NCBI RefSeq assembly: GCF_964253035.1 | Contig: NZ_CAXUQL020000001.1 | Coordinates: forward strand, 5,456,001-5,520,000 | DNA: 64,000 bases | Source: Pseudorhodoferax sp032153935 | GTDB lineage: Bacteria; Pseudomonadota; Gammaproteobacteria; Burkholderiales; Burkholderiaceae_C | Direction: 5' to 3' | In this document: positions 27,154 to 35,780 of the stretch, one piece after another | Position numbering within the stretch: the first letter of the stretch is position 1 | Layout: each line of letters begins with the position of its first letter | Notes under the pieces: generated by a model | The model's database searches: none | The model's input: the letters and a program-made list of their open reading frames with translations, nothing else | What the model was told of the DNA's origin: nothing | Position numbers and translations under genes: made by a program

Positions 27154-27167
27154 GTTCTCGCCTGGCA

Positions 27168-29303
27168 TCAAAAGGTGTACAGGGCCGACAGCTGCACGTT
27201 GCGCCCCTGCGCCGGCGTGACCCAGCGCGCCACATGCAGGTGGCTGGAAACGTAGTACGCCTTGTCGGTCAGGTTGCGCAGCGCCAGCTGCAGTTCCACG
27301 GCCTGGCCGCCGCCCAGCGGCTTCTTCCAGGTCTGCGTGAGGTCCAGGCGCGCATAGCCCGGCAAGGTGACCGTGTTGGCGCGGTCGGCCCAGCGCGCGC
27401 TCTGCGCGTACAGGCCGGCGCCCGTCACCCACTTCGCATCGGAGGCGATGGCCCAGGTGTACTCGCCCCACAGGCTCAGCGCATGCGGCGCGACGTTGGG
27501 TGCGGTCGTGCCGGCGAGCAGCGAATTGGCCAGCACCTGCGCGCGCGTGTAGGCATAGGCGGCGCGCACGGTGACGCGCTCGGCCACCTCGCCGGTCAGC
27601 GCCAGCTCCACGCCGCGCGAGCGCCCGGTGCCGTCGACGGTGAAGTCGAAGTTGTTCTGCGGCGTGCTCTGGTCGGCCGAGATCATGTTGCGCTGGTCCA
27701 GCTGGTAGACCGCCACGTCGGTGGTGAGCTTTCCACCGCGCCACAGCGACTTCCAGCCCAGCTCGAACTGCTCCGAGCGGCGCGAGGGCAGCGACTGGCT
27801 GGAGGACGACGACACCTGGTTGGGCGCCATGCCCTTGGCCCAGTTGGCGTACAGGCTGTCGGTGTCCGACAGGCGGCGCAGCACGCCGAGCTTGGGCGAG
27901 AAGACCGACTCGTCCACGGCCCGCGTGCCGGCGCCGCCGTAGAGAAAGTCCTGCTGCGTCCAGCGCAGCCCGGCCACGAAGGTCCAGGCGCCCAGATCCA
28001 CCGTGTCCTGCACCGAGGCGGCAACGCTGCGCAGGTTCTGCGTCGTGAGCCCGCCTGCCGCCAGCGCGCTCCAGGCCGGGATGGCGACCCGGCCGAACAC
28101 CGGGTTGAACACGTTGATGGACGGGCTGGCCGAGGCCGGCACGAGCAGCGAAGGCTGGTCCAGCGTCTCGCGGTAGTAGTCCAGGCCGAAGAACAGCTGG
28201 TGCCGGGCCGCGCCCGTGGCCTGCCGGCTGGTGAGGGACACGGCGGCCGAGTCGATGCGCCGATCGGTGCCGGGCTCCACGGCCGCGCCCCGCGCCCAGG
28301 TGCCGACAGGCGTGGCGGGCGTCACGGGGAGCGGGTTGCCGTTCAGGAAGCTCTTGACCGAGGTCGAGTCCGCCCACAGGTGCGTGAGGTTCACGGCCAG
28401 CCGCGTATCGGCGGACAGTGCCACATCGCCATGCAGGTCGACGATGCGCGTGTTCGTCGTCGAGTCCCGCCCCGGCTCACCGAACTGGCGGTCGCGCGGC
28501 ACGTCCACCGGCCTGTCCCCCAGCGAAGGGATGCCGTAGTCGGGCTGGTAGCGCTGGTTGATCGCCTCGAAGCCCGCGCGCAGGTGGTAGCGGTTGCCGT
28601 CGCTCTTGGCGATGCCGAGCTTCAGGCCTTCGAGCTTGTCGGGCACGTGGCGCCATTCGCTGGCGTCCGATTTCGTCAGCACCACCCGGGCAGCCAGTTC
28701 CTGCTCGGCGTTCAGCACGCGGTTGACATCGGCCGACAGTTCGAGCGCGCCCGAGCTGCCCACGCCCACGCCGACCGCGCCGAAGTTGGCGAGCCGCGGC
28801 TGCTTGGTCACGAGGTTGACGGTGCCGCCCGGCTCGCTGCGCACGCCCAAAGCGGCACCCGGGCCGCGCAGCACGTCGATGGACTCGACGAACGCGGATG
28901 CGAAGGGGTAGTTGGACAACCGCACGCCGTCGCGCAGGATGCGGCTGGAGCCGGTGCCGCTGTCCATGATGGCGCCGCGCAGCGTGAAGAACTGGGTGTG
29001 CGAGCCGTTGAAGCCCGAGTCGGCCTGCACACCGGGGATGTTGCGCAGCGCCTCCTGCAGCGTGGTGCCGCCCTGCGCGCGCAGCACGTCCACGGGCAGG
29101 CTGGAGGCCGAGAACGGTGTGTCCATGGTCGAGGCCGCAGACCCGGTGGCCAGGTTGCCCGCGCGCAGGGTCTTGGGGGCCGCGGCCTCGCGCACGGTGA
29201 CGGAAGGCAGCGCGTTGCCGGGGGCGCCCTGGTTCTGCGCCAGGGCCATCGGTGAGGTGGCCGCCGCGAGGGTCCAGGCCAGGATCTTGGTGTGGGGGTT
29301 CAT
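27168..29303 (-). CDS. TonB-dependent outer-membrane receptor (siderophore-receptor type)
   Basis: The 711-residue outer-membrane protein has a signal peptide ending in SPMALAQ, a plug domain (TTLQEALRNIPGVQAD, then ESIDVLRGPGAALGVRSEPGG) and a 22-strand barrel ending in Phe (NVQLSALYTF). By sequence it belongs with siderophore receptors, but its neighbours are copper chaperones, so copper or a chalkophore is possible. It overlaps the PepSY gene by an ATGA junction and is followed directly by SCO. Confidence 0.9.
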   Translation of the reverse strand: MNPHTKILAWTLAAATSPMALAQNQGAPGNALPSVTVREAAAPKTLRAGNLATGSAASTMDTPFSASSLPVDVLRAQGGTTLQEALRNIPGVQADSGFNGSHTQFFTLRGAIMDSGTGSSRILRDGVRLSNYPFASAFVESIDVLRGPGAALGVRSEPGGTVNLVTKQPRLANFGAVGVGVGSSGALELSADVNRVLNAEQELAARVVLTKSDASEWRHVPDKLEGLKLGIAKSDGNRYHLRAGFEAINQRYQPDYGIPSLGDRPVDVPRDRQFGEPGRDSTTNTRIVDLHGDVALSADTRLAVNLTHLWADSTSVKSFLNGNPLPVTPATPVGTWARGAAVEPGTDRRIDSAAVSLTSRQATGAARHQLFFGLDYYRETLDQPSLLVPASASPSINVFNPVFGRVAIPAWSALAAGGLTTQNLRSVAASVQDTVDLGAWTFVAGLRWTQQDFLYGGAGTRAVDESVFSPKLGVLRRLSDTDSLYANWAKGMAPNQVSSSSSQSLPSRRSEQFELGWKSLWRGGKLTTDVAVYQLDQRNMISADQSTPQNNFDFTVDGTGRSRGVELALTGEVAERVTVRAAYAYTRAQVLANSLLAGTTAPNVAPHALSLWGEYTWAIASDAKWVTGAGLYAQSARWADRANTVTLPGYARLDLTQTWKKPLGGGQAVELQLALRNLTDKAYYVSSHLHVARWVTPAQGRNVQLSALYTF

Positions 29304-30682
29304 TGCACCTTTCCAGTCAAAAAGTGATCCAGCGCCCACATCGCCAGCAGCGAAGCGCCCATCAGCGGGAACGCCAGGCCGCCCAGCACCAGGAACGCGA
29401 GCACCGCGCGCAGTGCGCGGCGGTCCGCTGGCGACGGCGGTACGCCCAGTGCGCCGGCCGGCCGGCGCTTCCACCACATCGTGGCGGCGCTGACGCACAG
29501 CAGCACGATGGCCAGGCAGGCCACGACCAGCAGCGCCTGGTTGGCCACGCCGAACTCCTGGCCCATGTGCACGTTGATGCCCCACTCCAGCCAGCGGCCG
29601 AGCGGGCCGTAGTCGCCATAGCCCATGTCCAGCAGCACCGCGCCGCTGTATTGGTCCAGGTGCACCACGCGCTGGCGCGCCAGGTCGTGCGGATAGACCG
29701 AGGCGGTGTAGACGCCGGCCGGCCCCTGCGGCAGGACCAGCGTGTAGCCCGGGGCCAGGCCCAGGCGCTCGACGATGGCCATGGCCGCGTCCAGGCCGAG
29801 CGCACCCGGTGCGGCGCCCTCCCCTGCAGCGCTGCCGTGCCCGGCATGGCCAGCGTGGGCCGACTGCGGCAGCCGCGCCTGCTCCAGCGACCAGGCCGTG
29901 GGGCCGCCCTCGGCCAGGCGCTGCTGCGACATCGGCACCTGCACGCGCACGCCGGCCGGGTAGCCGAAGTTGTGCCCGTTGGCCCACTGGTTCACCTGCT
30001 GGCCCCACAGCACCGACCAGGGCATGCCGGTGAGGGCCAGGAACACCAGCATGGCGCCGACGAACACGCCGGTGACGGCATGCAGGTCGCGCCAGAACAC
30101 GCGCTGGCGCGGCGCGCCGCGCACCGTCACCACGCCGCCACGGCGCCCGCGCGGCCACCACAGGTAGATGCCGGTCGCCACCAGCACGATGGCCCAGCCG
30201 GCCGCGATCTCGATGGCGCCGCGCGCGACGGGCCCGAAGTACTTGAGGCTGTGCAGCCTGCGGATGGTCCAGGCCACGCTGCCGCCCTCGGGCAGCGCGC
30301 CCAGCACCTGGGCGCGCCAGGGGTCGACGTAGACCGACAGGCGCTCGCCACGGGCGGTGGCGATGCCGACCTCGGCCGAGGCCGATGGCGCCGCGGCAGG
30401 CGTGTACTTGCGCAGCACACCCGGGTACGCGGCCAGTGCCGCGGCCGTGATCTCGCCATGCCCGCGCGGCACGGTGGCTGCCGGCACCACGGTCTTCAGC
30501 CCGTGGTGGAACCAGCCGTCGATCTCGGCCTTGAACACGTACAGCCCGCCCGTGATGGCGAGCCAGACCAGGAAGGGCAGCACCAGCAGGCCGGCGTAGA
30601 AGTGCCAGCGCCACACGGCGCGGTACAGGCTGGCGCCGGCCCGCACCGGTGCGTCGGCTTCAGCAGGCAGGGTCGCGGCCAT
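29300..30682 (-). CDS. PepSY-associated transmembrane protein (iron/copper-regulated reductase type)
   Basis: The 460-residue inner-membrane protein has four main helices: one near residue 30-55 (WHFYAGLLVLPFLVWLAITG), two in the middle, and one near the C-terminus. Periplasmic PepSY regions lie between them. The PiuB-like pattern with conserved His in helices (VWRWHFYAG, DLHAVTGVFVG) suggests haem-binding and electron transfer, perhaps reducing imported metal complexes. It sits between two TonB receptors and is coupled to both (ATGA downstream, base overlap upstream). Confidence 0.88.
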   Translation of the reverse strand: MAATLPAEADAPVRAGASLYRAVWRWHFYAGLLVLPFLVWLAITGGLYVFKAEIDGWFHHGLKTVVPAATVPRGHGEITAAALAAYPGVLRKYTPAAAPSASAEVGIATARGERLSVYVDPWRAQVLGALPEGGSVAWTIRRLHSLKYFGPVARGAIEIAAGWAIVLVATGIYLWWPRGRRGGVVTVRGAPRQRVFWRDLHAVTGVFVGAMLVFLALTGMPWSVLWGQQVNQWANGHNFGYPAGVRVQVPMSQQRLAEGGPTAWSLEQARLPQSAHAGHAGHGSAAGEGAAPGALGLDAAMAIVERLGLAPGYTLVLPQGPAGVYTASVYPHDLARQRVVHLDQYSGAVLLDMGYGDYGPLGRWLEWGINVHMGQEFGVANQALLVVACLAIVLLCVSAATMWWKRRPAGALGVPPSPADRRALRAVLAFLVLGGLAFPLMGASLLAMWALDHFLTGKVQ

Positions 30683-32730
30683 CAGAAGCGCACATCCAGG
30701 CTGGCATAGGCGCCGCGGCCATCACCCGGCGAATAGCCGGACGATCCGCTGTCGTACCAGGCATAGACGTACCGGCGGTCGGTGACGTTCTTCACCTGCA
30801 GGCCCACATCCACGGCGGCCGAGACGCGGTAGGTCGCGCCCAGGTTGAGCAGCGCGTAGCCACCGGCCTTGGGCTGGGTGTTGGTGCGCTCCAGGAAATA
30901 GTCGCCCTGGGCATTGCCCCAGGCGGACAGCTTGAGCCGCTCCGTCGCCTGCCAGTCCACGCCGGCCGAGACCAGCCAGCGCGGCACGTTCTCGATCTCC
31001 TTGCCCAGCGTGGTGGGCGCGCTCGGGTCGGGCGCGGTGATGCGGGCCTGCTGGCGCGAATAGGCGACCCAGGCCGTGGTGCTGGCCGTGGCCTTGGCAC
31101 CCAGCTGCACGTCGAAGCCCTTGCGCAGCGTCTTGCCCACGTTGCCCAGGCCGCCGGGGTCGGGCAGGCCATCGACGCCCAGCACGCGCGCCACTTCGCC
31201 CGAGGCGCGCTGCTCCCAGTACGCGACGCGGCCGTCCAGCCAGGGCAGCGGGCTGAACTTGACGCCGGCCTCCCAGCCATGGTTGATGGAGGGCTTGAGC
31301 TTGCGCGCCTGCGTGCGGTAGGCATCGATGCCCGATCCGATCTGGAACGTGCGGCCCCAGTTGGCGTAGACGCTGGCCTGCGGGTTCAGCGTGTAGGCCA
31401 GGCTGATCTTGGGCTGCCGGATGCTGCCGTAGTCGTGCACCGGCGCCTGGGTGCCGGCGATGCGGTCGCGGAAGTGGCCGCGCACCCGGTCCACGCGCAA
31501 CGCCGGGCTGATCTTCAGCGCCGGCACCGGGCGCACCACGGCCTGCAGGTAGGCACCCTGCGTGTCCAGGTCGAAGTCCCAGTCGCGGAACTGCGCGGTG
31601 CGCACGCGCTCCACGGTGCGCCAGCGCTGGCCGATGTTGTCCTGCCATTGCGCGTCGAAGCCGCCCTCCAGCGTGAACGCGTGGGCCCAGGCCACCTGGG
31701 GCCGCCAGGTCAGCGTGGTGATGGCGCCGTGCTGCTTCTCGTCGTTGCCGCGCTCCTGCTGCACGCCGGCCGCCGAGAAGCGCGCCCAGCGCTGGTTCTC
31801 GTAATGGTTGGTGTAGAGCCTGGCGGACCAGGACAGGTCTTGCGCGAGTTCCCCGTCGAGGTGGGCGCTGAGCTGCAGCGTCTCGCGCTCGCCGCGGTCG
31901 GCCGCCGCGTAGGACGGCGAGCTACGCGGTGCGTCCATCGCCTGCTGCAAGCTCAGGTAGCCCGACTCCAGCGCCTTGTTGCGGTAGTAGCGCGCCATCA
32001 GGCCGGCGCGCCAGCGCGCGTCATCGCTGGTGTAGAACCACTTGCCCGACAGCGCCACCTTCTCGGCGTCGGCGTGGTCCCGGTAGCCGTCGGAGTCGCG
32101 CCAGGCCAGGAAGTAGTTCTGGCTCCAGTTGCCGCTCTCGATGCCCTTGGCGACCTGCACTTCCCGCGTGCCGAAGCTGCCGACCGTCAGGCTGGCGCGG
32201 CCCTCGTTGCCGCCGCTGCGCGTCAGCACGTTGGCGTTGCCGGCGATGTTGTGCAGCCCGTAGCGCGGATCGTTGGTGCCGCGCACGATCTCGATGGCCT
32301 CGATGTCCAGCGGGAACACGGCATCGAGGAAGGGCATGCCGCCCGCGTTGTCGTTGCTCGGGATGCCGTCGATCAGCAGCTTGACGGCGTTGATGCGCCC
32401 CTCGCCGTTGAAGCCGCGGAACGAGAAGCGGCCGGCGTCCGTGCCCTGCTTGAACTGCGTGACCTGCACGCCCGGCGCGCGCGTGAGCAGCTCCCAGCTG
32501 TAGTCCACGTGCTGGTCCTGCAACAGGCTGGCGCCCAGGATGTCGACGGAGCTGAACACGTTGCGCGCGGGCAGCGGGCCCGCAGGATTGGCGTGGATGG
32601 TGACGGTGCCCAGCGTCAGCATGGAGTCGGCCGCGTCCTGCGCACCGGCAGAAGGCACCATGGCCAGCGCGGCACAGCCGGCAAGAAGCCGCGGCGTGCG
32701 GCGGCGAAAGGGGCGGAATGCGTGGAACAC
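30682..32730 (-). CDS. TonB-dependent outer-membrane receptor (FecA-like)
   Basis: The 682-residue receptor has a signal peptide ending in PSAGAQ, a plug (YSWELLTRAPGVQVTQF, then IEAIEIVRGTNDPRYGLHN) and a barrel ending in ASLDVRF. It differs clearly from the second receptor of the operon. I chose GTG 32730 because GAGG lies 7 bp upstream; a TTG at 32778 would add 16 unlikely residues. It is preceded by the DUF2946 gene and followed by PepSY. The ligand is unknown; the operon suggests copper or a metal chelate. Confidence 0.88.
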   Translation of the reverse strand: MFHAFRPFRRRTPRLLAGCAALAMVPSAGAQDAADSMLTLGTVTIHANPAGPLPARNVFSSVDILGASLLQDQHVDYSWELLTRAPGVQVTQFKQGTDAGRFSFRGFNGEGRINAVKLLIDGIPSNDNAGGMPFLDAVFPLDIEAIEIVRGTNDPRYGLHNIAGNANVLTRSGGNEGRASLTVGSFGTREVQVAKGIESGNWSQNYFLAWRDSDGYRDHADAEKVALSGKWFYTSDDARWRAGLMARYYRNKALESGYLSLQQAMDAPRSSPSYAAADRGERETLQLSAHLDGELAQDLSWSARLYTNHYENQRWARFSAAGVQQERGNDEKQHGAITTLTWRPQVAWAHAFTLEGGFDAQWQDNIGQRWRTVERVRTAQFRDWDFDLDTQGAYLQAVVRPVPALKISPALRVDRVRGHFRDRIAGTQAPVHDYGSIRQPKISLAYTLNPQASVYANWGRTFQIGSGIDAYRTQARKLKPSINHGWEAGVKFSPLPWLDGRVAYWEQRASGEVARVLGVDGLPDPGGLGNVGKTLRKGFDVQLGAKATASTTAWVAYSRQQARITAPDPSAPTTLGKEIENVPRWLVSAGVDWQATERLKLSAWGNAQGDYFLERTNTQPKAGGYALLNLGATYRVSAAVDVGLQVKNVTDRRYVYAWYDSGSSGYSPGDGRGAYASLDVRF

Positions 32731-32843
32731 GGCACAACCTCGGGGAAGCAGGGACTGGTCGCGCAGGCCGTTCGCCAACGCGGCGGCACTGCACAGGAGC
32801 GCGATCGCGTGCCCTCGCGGGCCTCACGCGTCGCGGCGGGGGC

Positions 32844-33203
32844 TCAGACCAGGGAGGGAGGGCCGCGTGGCGGCAGCGGCGCGCCGACCAGCGCCGCGAT
32901 GTGCGCGGCCACCGAAGGCTGCAGTGCATGGGCCAGCGGCTGCGGCGCGGCGCAGGGGGCCCGGTACGGCGCCGGCGGCAAGGTGGCCGCCAGGCACATC
33001 GGGCAATCCAGGGTGTGGTGCACGGCGGCACCGTCCTGCGCATCGTCGCCCAGCGCCACCAGCTTCACGCCGCCGCTGGCCGTGCAGACCAGTTCCATGG
33101 CCTGCGGCTGCACCAGAGGCGAGGCGATCGCCACGCCCATGGCCAGCACGAACCACGCCAGAACGAGGCGGGCCAGCAGCGTGGAGCGGCGCAGCAATTG
33201 CAT
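32844..33203 (-). CDS. DUF2946-like small exported/membrane protein
   Basis: The product has 119 residues. A hydrophobic N-terminal segment (LARLVLAWFVLAMGVAIAS) is followed by MELVCTASGG and a Cys pair in LDCPMCLAAT, then a Pro/Ala-rich C-terminus. This layout matches the DUF2946 proteins often found at the head of TonB-receptor and copper operons. Cys and His residues could bind metal. It is the promoter-proximal gene of the minus-strand metal operon, 113 bp before the receptor start. Confidence 0.75.
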   Translation of the reverse strand: MQLLRRSTLLARLVLAWFVLAMGVAIASPLVQPQAMELVCTASGGVKLVALGDDAQDGAAVHHTLDCPMCLAATLPPAPYRAPCAAPQPLAHALQPSVAAHIAALVGAPLPPRGPPSLV

Positions 33204-33252
33204 GGGCGGCGATCATAAGGTGGCCGGCACGCTGGCGCCTCTGGCCTCCAGT

Positions 33253-33267
33253 GGGGCAAATTGACCC
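33253..33267. promoter_or_regulatory. Imperfect palindrome upstream of the metal operon
   Basis: GGGGCAA-A-TTGACCC is a 7+1+7 inverted repeat with one mismatch. It lies 50 bp upstream of the DUF2946 start in the only sizeable gap before the operon. It may be a repressor or activator site, but it matches no metal-regulator consensus I can name. Confidence 0.25.
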
Positions 33268-33333
33268 AGGCAGAGCCCGCGCGCCATCGTGAACACACGG
33301 TGACGAAAGCGCAGGACGCCCGACACGTTCTCT

Positions 33334-33909
33334 CTACGGCTGCATCACCGGCTGCGTCACCGGCTGCCAGGTGCCCACGGCCAGTCCCTCCAGCGTGTGC
33401 GGCCCGATGGCCGCACGCACCAGCCGCAGCGTGGGAAAGCCGGCGGCCGCCGTCATGCGGCGCACCTGGCGGTTGCGGCCCTCGGTGATCGCCAGTTCGA
33501 CCCACGACGTGGGAATCGCCTTGCGCACGCGGATCGGCGGGTCGCGCTCCCACAGCACCGGGGCGGCAGGCAGCAGCCGCGCCCTGGCAGGCAGCGTCAG
33601 GCCGTCGTTGAGAGTGATGCCCTTGCGCCAGGCCGCCAGCGCTTCCTCGTCGGGCACCCCTTCGACCTGCACCCAGTAGGTTTTCTCGAGCTTGAAGCGC
33701 GGATCGGCGATGCGCGCCTGCAGCTTGCCGTCGCTGGTCAGCAGCAGCAGGCCTTCGCTGTCGGCGTCCAGCCGCCCTGCTGCATACACGCCAGGCAGGT
33801 CGATGAAGTCCTCCAGACCGCGCCAGCGCCCTTCGGACCGGAACTGGCTCAGCACGCCGTAGGGTTTGTTGAAGCGGATGAGGTGCGGTGGGGGCGGCTG
33901 CGCGGGCAT
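33334..33909 (-). CDS. rluE: 23S rRNA pseudouridine synthase, RluE type
   Basis: The 191-residue RsuA-family enzyme lacks an S4 domain and closely follows RluE: FNKPYGVLSQF, the catalytic GRLDADSEGLLLLT with the nucleophilic Asp, RKAIPTSWVELAITEGRNRQ and VRRMTAAAGFPTLRL. RluE modifies one uridine of 23S rRNA. The gene is on the minus strand between the metal operon and the cobalamin riboswitch and is probably transcribed alone. Confidence 0.92.
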   Translation of the reverse strand: MPAQPPPPHLIRFNKPYGVLSQFRSEGRWRGLEDFIDLPGVYAAGRLDADSEGLLLLTSDGKLQARIADPRFKLEKTYWVQVEGVPDEEALAAWRKGITLNDGLTLPARARLLPAAPVLWERDPPIRVRKAIPTSWVELAITEGRNRQVRRMTAAAGFPTLRLVRAAIGPHTLEGLAVGTWQPVTQPVMQP

Positions 33910-33956
33910 GCGCGCAGTATGCCCACCAGCTCAGCCGCGGCCCGCGGTGTGCTGGC

Positions 33957-33962
33957 TATACT
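33957..33962 (+). promoter_or_regulatory. Candidate -10 box ahead of the cobalamin riboswitch
   Basis: TATACT lies about 40 bp before the aptamer in a very GC-rich context and has the right position for a transcript that begins just upstream of the riboswitch. No convincing -35 element is visible. Confidence 0.4.
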
Positions 33963-33999
33963 CCGCGCGCCCTCGGAACCTGTTCCGCGGGCATCCGTG

Positions 34000-34250
34000 C
34001 GACAGGTGTCCGCATGCCCTGCATGTGGAGTAAACGGGAACGGGGTGAAGGCGCAGCGATGCAGCCCAGGCCCCGGCTGCCCCCGCAACGGTAAGCAAGC
34101 GACAACGCCGATCGCCCCCTGGCACCAGCTGCCGGGCGGGCCGTCACTGGGTTCGCACGTGGTCTGCCAGCGCAGATGCGCGACGGGCCTGGGAAGACGC
34201 GGCGCCGGCAGAGCCTTCTCTGCCCCTTGCGAGCCCGGAGACCGGCCTGG
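34000..34250 (+). promoter_or_regulatory. Cobalamin riboswitch (plus strand)
   Basis: The class hallmarks appear in order: AAACGGGAACGGGGTGAA near 34033-34050, CTGCCCCCGCAACGGTAAGC near 34077-34096, TCACTGG near 34144, GGGAAGACGCGG near 34191 and GCGAGCCCGGAGACCGGCC near 34229-34247. The aptamer binds adenosyl- or other cobalamin and normally switches off the downstream gene. A perfect hairpin GTGCATGC-CCC-GCATGCAC follows at 34258-34276 and may be part of the expression platform. The regulated gene is the CbiM-like permease starting at 34386. The 5' boundary is approximate. Confidence 0.9.
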
Positions 34251-34385
34251 CGCGTTCGTGCATGCCCCGCATGCACAAGCCGGCCGTCTGCGGGGTGCTG
34301 ACAGCGGCGCCTGCGCATGCGCGTGCCGCGGCGGGCGTTGCTGTCACAGCAGGCGGCGCGGTTCTCTCCCCGAAAGGAAACCCGC

Positions 34386-35075
34386 ATGCACATCGAACCC
34401 GGCGTCGTCGACGCCGCCAAGATCACCCTGAGCTACGCCACGGCCGCCGCCGCCTTCGGCCTCACCGCCTTCATGGCGCGCCAGGACGCGCGCGCCGACG
34501 CCCACCGCGGCGGCTGGGCCGCGCTGGCGGCGCGCAGCGTGCTGACCACGCTGGCCGTGTTCTGCTTCTTCGAGGTGTTCCCGCACGCGCCCGTGGGCGT
34601 GTCCGAAGTGCACCTGATCCTGGGCTCCACGCTGCTGCTGCTGTTCGGCGCGGGCGCCACCGCCATCGGCCTGGCGGCTGGCCTGCTGGCGCAGGGCCTG
34701 CTCTTCGCGCCGGCCGACCTGCCGCAGTACGGCATGAACGTGACCACGCTGCTGGTGCCGCTCTATGCCATCCACCAGCTTGCGCAGCGCATCATCCCGG
34801 CGCGCACGGCCTATGTCGACATCCAGTACCGCCAGGCGCTCGCGCTGTCGCTGGCCTACCAGGGCGGCATCGTGCTGTGGGTGGCGTTCTGGGCGCTGTA
34901 CGGCCATGGTGTGGGTGCGGACACGCTGGCCGAGGTTGGCAGTTTCGGCGTGGCCTACATGGGCGTGGTGCTGCTGGAGCCACTGGTCGACCTGGGCGTG
35001 CTGTGGGGCGCCAAGATGCTGGCGGGCCGCACGCGTGGCCGATGGTTCACGGCGCGGCTGCACTCGCCCGCTTGA
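34386..35075 (+). CDS. cbiM: CbiM-like energy-coupling-factor cobalt permease component
   Basis: This 229-residue inner-membrane protein has the N-terminal metal-site signature MHIEPGVVDAAKI, in which His2 is a metal ligand of CbiM/NikM proteins, and about six hydrophobic helices. AAGGAAA precedes the ATG. Control by a cobalamin riboswitch supports cobalt uptake for B12 synthesis. No CbiN, CbiQ or CbiO gene follows, so either the partners are elsewhere or it works alone. Confidence 0.85.
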   Translation: MHIEPGVVDAAKITLSYATAAAAFGLTAFMARQDARADAHRGGWAALAARSVLTTLAVFCFFEVFPHAPVGVSEVHLILGSTLLLLFGAGATAIGLAAGLLAQGLLFAPADLPQYGMNVTTLLVPLYAIHQLAQRIIPARTAYVDIQYRQALALSLAYQGGIVLWVAFWALYGHGVGADTLAEVGSFGVAYMGVVLLEPLVDLGVLWGAKMLAGRTRGRWFTARLHSPA

Positions 35076-35130
35076 AGGCGCTGCTGCTCCAGGGCAGCCA
35101 GGGCGTTCCGCCGGCCACCGGGGCCGGTCT

Positions 35131-35739
35131 TCAGGACCAATCCTCGGCGCGCAGGCACTCTGCGCCCCAGGCCCGCGCCAGCGCCTGCGCGCGGCCCAAC
35201 CGCAGGCGGCCCTGCTCGAAATCGACCACGCGCAGTTGCGCGGCCTCGGCAGGACGCGCGGGCCAGTCGCGCGAACGGCCGTCGGTCAGCAGCCAGAGCC
35301 AGCCCTCGCCGCCACCCCGGGCCAGCAGTCGTGCCGCCTGCGCGATGGCCGGGCCCAGTGGCGTGCCGCCGCCCGCGCCGATGGCGTTCACCCAGTCGTC
35401 GTTCCAGGCTGCGGCCTTGCGCGGCGGCAGGCGCAGTTCCACGCGCGTGCCGGAAAAGCACAGCAGCGCCACGCGCTCGCGCCGGCGGTAGGCCTGTTCC
35501 ATGAGCGCGAGCAGCACGCCCTTGGCGCGCGCAAGCGCGCCGCCGGTGGCCATCGAGCCCGAGCAGTCGAGCACGAAGCAGTGCAGCCGCTCGCTGGAGG
35601 GCGGCTGCGGCCGGCGGCGCAGGTGCGCCAGCGCCAGCGGCGCGGCGCCGCGCGCGGCGAAGGTGGCCGGCCAGTTCCAGCCACCCGTGGCGGGGCCGCG
35701 CTGCGGCGGGTTCGCGGTTTGTGCCTTCGCGCCGGGCAT
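35131..35739 (-). CDS. VWA-domain protein, ChlD/BchD-like chelatase subunit (short form)
   Basis: The 202-residue protein consists mainly of a von Willebrand A domain with a complete MIDAS: DCSGSM, a Thr in GGGTPLGPAI and LLTDGRSRD. It corresponds to the C-terminal part of ChlD/CobT-like subunits of AAA+ metal chelatases. The first good Met is at 35739; a CTG/TTG start nearer the preceding gene's stop would lengthen it by about 15 residues. It ends the cobalamin operon, convergent with CbiM with 55 bp between. Confidence 0.8.
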   Translation of the reverse strand: MPGAKAQTANPPQRGPATGGWNWPATFAARGAAPLALAHLRRRPQPPSSERLHCFVLDCSGSMATGGALARAKGVLLALMEQAYRRRERVALLCFSGTRVELRLPPRKAAAWNDDWVNAIGAGGGTPLGPAIAQAARLLARGGGEGWLWLLTDGRSRDWPARPAEAAQLRVVDFEQGRLRLGRAQALARAWGAECLRAEDWS

Positions 35740-35780
35740 GCGCCCCGCCGCCAGGCCGGGTGCGGCGTCGGCGCGAAGGC

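Noticed and set aside
26566..28377. Extending the SCO gene upstream into the receptor region to give a 603-residue protein.
   Set aside because: The extra part is antisense-like low-complexity sequence, and the lipoprotein signal starts at 27153.
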